Positions 61,235-64,000 of a stretch of DNA of 64,000 bases are shown piece after piece (position 1 is the stretch's first letter; every line of letters starts with the position of its first letter). Location: assembly GCF_019972295.1 (NCBI RefSeq), contig NZ_BLJA01000001.1, forward strand, positions 2,945,574-3,009,573. The letters are read 5' to 3'. The notes beneath the pieces were generated by a model. That model was not told where the DNA came from and searched no databases. It worked only from the letters and a program-made list of their open reading frames with translations. Origin of the DNA: Geobacter sp. AOG2 (GTDB lineage: Bacteria; Desulfobacterota; Desulfuromonadia; Geobacterales; Pseudopelobacteraceae). A program made the position numbers and the translations under genes.

Positions 61235-63667
61235 GTGGACGCCCTGTTCCTGTTAGTCAAGTCAAAGAAGACCGCAGCCTTTTTTTGTCTCTGCCTGACC
61301 ACAGCAGTGCTCTTCTGGCCGGTTTTCTTTCAGGGAAAGGTAATTGTCCCCGGAGATTTTCCCAATAGTAATCCCTTTCTGTTTATTGGCAATACTCCGC
61401 CCCCTCCTCCACAGAACACCCTGTTAAGCGACGAAATTGAACAGTTTTATGTTTGGCACAGAATTGCCGCGGAAACTTTGCAGGTTGAAGGACATATCCC
61501 CCTCTGGAATCCATATATTTTTACCGGACAGCCTCTGGTCGCAAACGCCCAATCGTCACTGTTCTATCCCCCCAACCTGTTGCTTCGCATCCTCTCGCCG
61601 GGGAAGGTGGCAACCATCCGGGTCATTTTTAATTTGCTCTTTGCAGGGTTTTTCACCTTCCTTTTTTGCCGAGCGCTGAATATTTCCAACAAAGGGTCCC
61701 TGGTTTCCGCCATAACGTTCGCATTTTCCGGGCCGACGATCGTTTGGGTAGGTTTTCCGCTGGCAAACGTCCTTGTTTGTCTTCCTTTTCTGATGTGGGC
61801 GGGCGAAAAAATACTCTTGCATAGAAGCCTCTTCCGTACCGCCATGCTCGGAGCAGGCATGGGATTGGCTTTACTGGGCGGACATCCGGAGACAACATTC
61901 CAGATCCTGGCGATATTTTCGCTCTACTTTCTGGCAAGGGTTGTATTTCTAAAATCAAGTCTGCAAATAAAAGGTGGATTGCTTGGTTCCTTCCTTCTGG
62001 CTGTCATGCTCGGAGCAGTCATTAGCGGGATTCAATTGCTGCCGTTTCTCGATTTTATGCGACAAAGTTCGACCTTTGCCCGGGGGGGACGAGGCGGGGG
62101 CATGGCGGGGAATCTCTTTTACTCGCCAGAATGGGTGGCGAACCTTACAACGGCCATCACGTTTATCTGCCCAAATTTCTTCGGGAATCCTCTCGATCAT
62201 AGCTACATCTGGCCCTTCACGAACTTCCAAAATTATAATGAGCAATCCGTATACTTCGGGCTGGTACCCCTGGCGCTGGCCGGTGGAGCCCTCTTCACCG
62301 ATTCGAAACGTTTACCGTTACTCATTATCACCGTTCTGTCCATATTCTGCATAGGGGTCGCCTGGCACCTCCCCTGTTTCGAGGCCATCAGTCATCTACC
62401 GGTGTTCTCAATGGCGCCCAGCAAGAGGTTTAGGCTCCCCTTCGTTTTTCTAGCCGCCGTCATGGCCGGTTTTGGGTATGATATTCTCCTAAACCGTATG
62501 AGATCAGGGCAGGGTGAAAAAAAACAATCCTACTCCCCCCTTGCCATCCCTTTTGCGACAATATTGTTTTTCATCTTGATCATTGCCTTGAAAGTCTCGG
62601 TGGCAAACGACATCCCTCCTGGGACTTTTGGCCAAAAAATTCTCGACTCTGTTTTCGCATTTCGGCAATGGAGGACGTACCTCCCTCTCGCCATTGCAGT
62701 CGCCCTGAGCCTTGGATATCTCTTCAGCCAGCATTTCGTGAGAGTTTCCCGTCTTTTTCCCGGTGCTTTGATTGCTCTGACAGCATTCGAGTTATGTGCG
62801 CTTGGTTGGGACTACAACCCCGTGGTTAAAGAAGCCGATATCCTGCCGGCTGCCCCCGCCGTTGAATTGTTAAAAAAGTGGGATAGGGAGCCTTACCGGA
62901 TTTTGACAACGGATGGTTATTTTTACCCTAACTATGGCGCCGCCTATGGGATTGCCGACGTGGCGGGTTACGATGCACCGGTCTATCAAAGTTTTTCGGA
63001 CCTGTACCTTGCCCAGGGTGGCCGGAGCTTCGGAGAACAGATAGATTCCAGGCAGCAGTGGGACCCAAGCTGGCCCCTGGTCAATTTTCTCAATGTCAAG
63101 TACGTCATTTCTCCGCGTGACCTCCCCCCGGATAAATTCAAGCTGCTTTTTGAGAATAGATACTTCGCCATTTACGAAAACCTACATGTCCTGCCGAGAG
63201 TATTCATGGTCTATGACAGCGAGGTAGTCTCTGACCGCACGGCCATGCTGGATAAAATGCTTACCCAAAAAATAGATTTCCGGGGGAAGGTTTTTCTCGA
63301 TGAGCCTCCGCAAGCCCGGCTCGTGGCCGTGCCGGGGGCTCCGGCCAAATATTCCGTAAAACAGGCAAGGAATACCACCGATGAAGTCGATCTTACGGTC
63401 AGCAGCGACAGGCCCGGCATCCTCGTCATGAGCGACCTGTATACCCCGGACTGGCATGCGCGGGTAGATGGCAACGAGGTAAAATTGTACCGCGCGAATT
63501 ACGCCTACAGGGCCGTTTTGGTCCCTGCGGGCCAACATACGGTTTCCTTTCGTTATTTACCCAAGTCATATGTGATCGGGGTGGCCATGACCATGTGTGG
63601 GGTGGCAGTATTTCTTATTGCTTGTGGGGTGGGGTTGCGCAGGCGACGAACAGATAAGGCCGCATAG
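61235..63667 (+). CDS. YfhO-family membrane protein (GT-C-like)
   Basis: An 810-residue protein with about twelve helices and a C-terminal periplasmic beta domain (VPGAPAKYSVKQARNTTDEV; HTVSFRYLPKSYVIG). An early periplasmic loop carries the conserved SDEIEQFYVWHRIAAETL region with D-E acidic residues, then GHIPLWNPYIFTGQPLVAN, as in YfhO proteins. Family members glycosylate lipoteichoic acid or other surface polymers. GTG start. With the TMTC-like protein upstream it makes two candidate glycosyltransferases in the cytochrome maturation block. Confidence 0.8.
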   Translation: MDALFLLVKSKKTAAFFCLCLTTAVLFWPVFFQGKVIVPGDFPNSNPFLFIGNTPPPPPQNTLLSDEIEQFYVWHRIAAETLQVEGHIPLWNPYIFTGQPLVANAQSSLFYPPNLLLRILSPGKVATIRVIFNLLFAGFFTFLFCRALNISNKGSLVSAITFAFSGPTIVWVGFPLANVLVCLPFLMWAGEKILLHRSLFRTAMLGAGMGLALLGGHPETTFQILAIFSLYFLARVVFLKSSLQIKGGLLGSFLLAVMLGAVISGIQLLPFLDFMRQSSTFARGGRGGGMAGNLFYSPEWVANLTTAITFICPNFFGNPLDHSYIWPFTNFQNYNEQSVYFGLVPLALAGGALFTDSKRLPLLIITVLSIFCIGVAWHLPCFEAISHLPVFSMAPSKRFRLPFVFLAAVMAGFGYDILLNRMRSGQGEKKQSYSPLAIPFATILFFILIIALKVSVANDIPPGTFGQKILDSVFAFRQWRTYLPLAIAVALSLGYLFSQHFVRVSRLFPGALIALTAFELCALGWDYNPVVKEADILPAAPAVELLKKWDREPYRILTTDGYFYPNYGAAYGIADVAGYDAPVYQSFSDLYLAQGGRSFGEQIDSRQQWDPSWPLVNFLNVKYVISPRDLPPDKFKLLFENRYFAIYENLHVLPRVFMVYDSEVVSDRTAMLDKMLTQKIDFRGKVFLDEPPQARLVAVPGAPAKYSVKQARNTTDEVDLTVSSDRPGILVMSDLYTPDWHARVDGNEVKLYRANYAYRAVLVPAGQHTVSFRYLPKSYVIGVAMTMCGVAVFLIACGVGLRRRRTDKAA

Positions 63668-63767
63668 GGCTTTGATTGTTTGAGTGGGTTAGGCGCCAAT
63701 TTTGATAAGAGCGCGGGAGTGATGTCCGCAGCGATGACCGCAGTAAGCAATAATCACCACATCGTTT

Positions 63768-64000
63768 CTAGTAACCTCGTGCTTTTGCCCTGCGCTCAGC
63801 AAGTTCCATCTGTTGTTCATGTTTTATTCTTGCTTCCTCTTGTTTTTTTCGTTCCTCCTCATTTCTTTTTTCCTCCAGTGCCTGCATTTTCAGTTCTGCT
63901 CTGCGAGCCTCGGCGGTTTTTGCGTCATCTTCTCCACCCCAGTACTCGATAATGATCTGCGAGTCTGTCTCCCGGATAGTCCCTTGTCCGGCAAAGCAGG
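63768..64000 (-). CDS. Charged coiled-coil protein, C-terminal part (partial)
   Basis: The frame enters from beyond the window's right end and stops after 76 visible residues. It starts CFAGQGTIRETDSQIIIEYW and continues with a Glu/Lys/Arg/Gln-rich helix (EEKRNEEERKKQEEARIKHE) typical of a coiled coil. It is convergent with the YfhO gene. The N-terminal part, with any domain or signal peptide, lies outside, so the family cannot be named. Confidence 0.6.
   Translation of the reverse strand, partial: CFAGQGTIRETDSQIIIEYWGGEDDAKTAEARRAELKMQALEEKRNEEERKKQEEARIKHEQQMELAERRAKARGY

Noticed and set aside
63680-63952. A 90-codon plus-strand frame at the right end
   Set aside because: It is antisense to the coiled-coil C-terminus, has no ribosome site and has a Phe/Leu/Pro-rich, shadow-like composition.
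1-64000. CRISPR arrays, tRNA or rRNA genes, intact insertion sequences
   Set aside because: No regularly spaced repeats, cloverleaf-like sequences or transposase motifs were seen on reading both strands. Tandem similarities in 29-34 kb come from protein repeats.

Overview
The window looks like chromosomal DNA from the Geobacter lineage (Desulfuromonadia/Geobacterales). The reasons are the density of multiheme c-type cytochromes, two outer-membrane porin-cytochrome loci, a CO dehydrogenase cluster, a succinyl:acetate CoA-transferase of the Geobacter type, and system II cytochrome c biogenesis genes. The species cannot be read from the sequence alone. I found no tRNA, rRNA, CRISPR array or intact insertion sequence.

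Region 1 (1-9.4 kb, + strand): the end of a membrane protein gene, a small Cys-motif protein, a histone-deacetylase-family hydrolase, a compact group of hypothetical/TPR/membrane proteins, an orphan MlaF-type ABC ATPase, then an MtrA/DmsE-like decaheme cytochrome with an MtrB/PioB-like outer-membrane barrel. An ABC substrate-binding protein and a stand-alone receiver domain follow. Region 2 (9.5-16 kb): OmpA-type lipoprotein, Smr-domain protein, a cytidylate-kinase-like protein on the minus strand, Dabb protein, succinyl:acetate CoA-transferase with a clear promoter and terminator, and a DUF4388/roadblock pair.

Region 3 (16.1-25 kb, - strand): in transcription order, a homocysteine methyltransferase/MTHFR fusion, a lipoprotein, xerC, an RcoM-like PAS-LytTR regulator, cooS, cooC, cooF and an FAD/NAD oxidoreductase. 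As given, cooS carries a frameshift that also removes a cysteine ligand of the B cluster, while its partners are intact. Region 4 (25.1-34.4 kb, +): DedA, PgeF, a lipoprotein, the YifB/ComM ATPase, and three secreted proteins: an RCC1-repeat protein ending in dockerin-like repeats and two related Ig-like lipoproteins, one ending in a cohesin-like domain.

Region 5 (34.5-47.1 kb, +): a large extracellular electron transfer locus. It holds a roughly 15-heme cytochrome, two beta-propeller lipoproteins, a pentaheme lipoprotein, an outer-membrane barrel, a 12-heme cytochrome whose first part resembles OmcE, a stand-alone OmcE-like tetraheme cytochrome preceded by a long structured leader, and a 10-heme cytochrome with InlB-like and PKD-like domains. 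Region 6 (47.3-63.7 kb, +): a MacB/FtsX-type ABC system with a DUF2318 membrane protein and an FKBP prolyl isomerase, then three ResB-like proteins and one CcsA for heme attachment, a TMTC-like TPR membrane protein, a WG-repeat lipoprotein and a YfhO-family membrane protein.

Regions 5 and 6 together read as one production unit: surface or filament cytochromes, their conduit, folding factor, heme-ligation machinery and possibly surface glycosylation. This is the best candidate here for a larger undescribed system. Many heme motifs in it are non-canonical (CX3CH, CX4CH), which may explain the enlarged maturation gene set.
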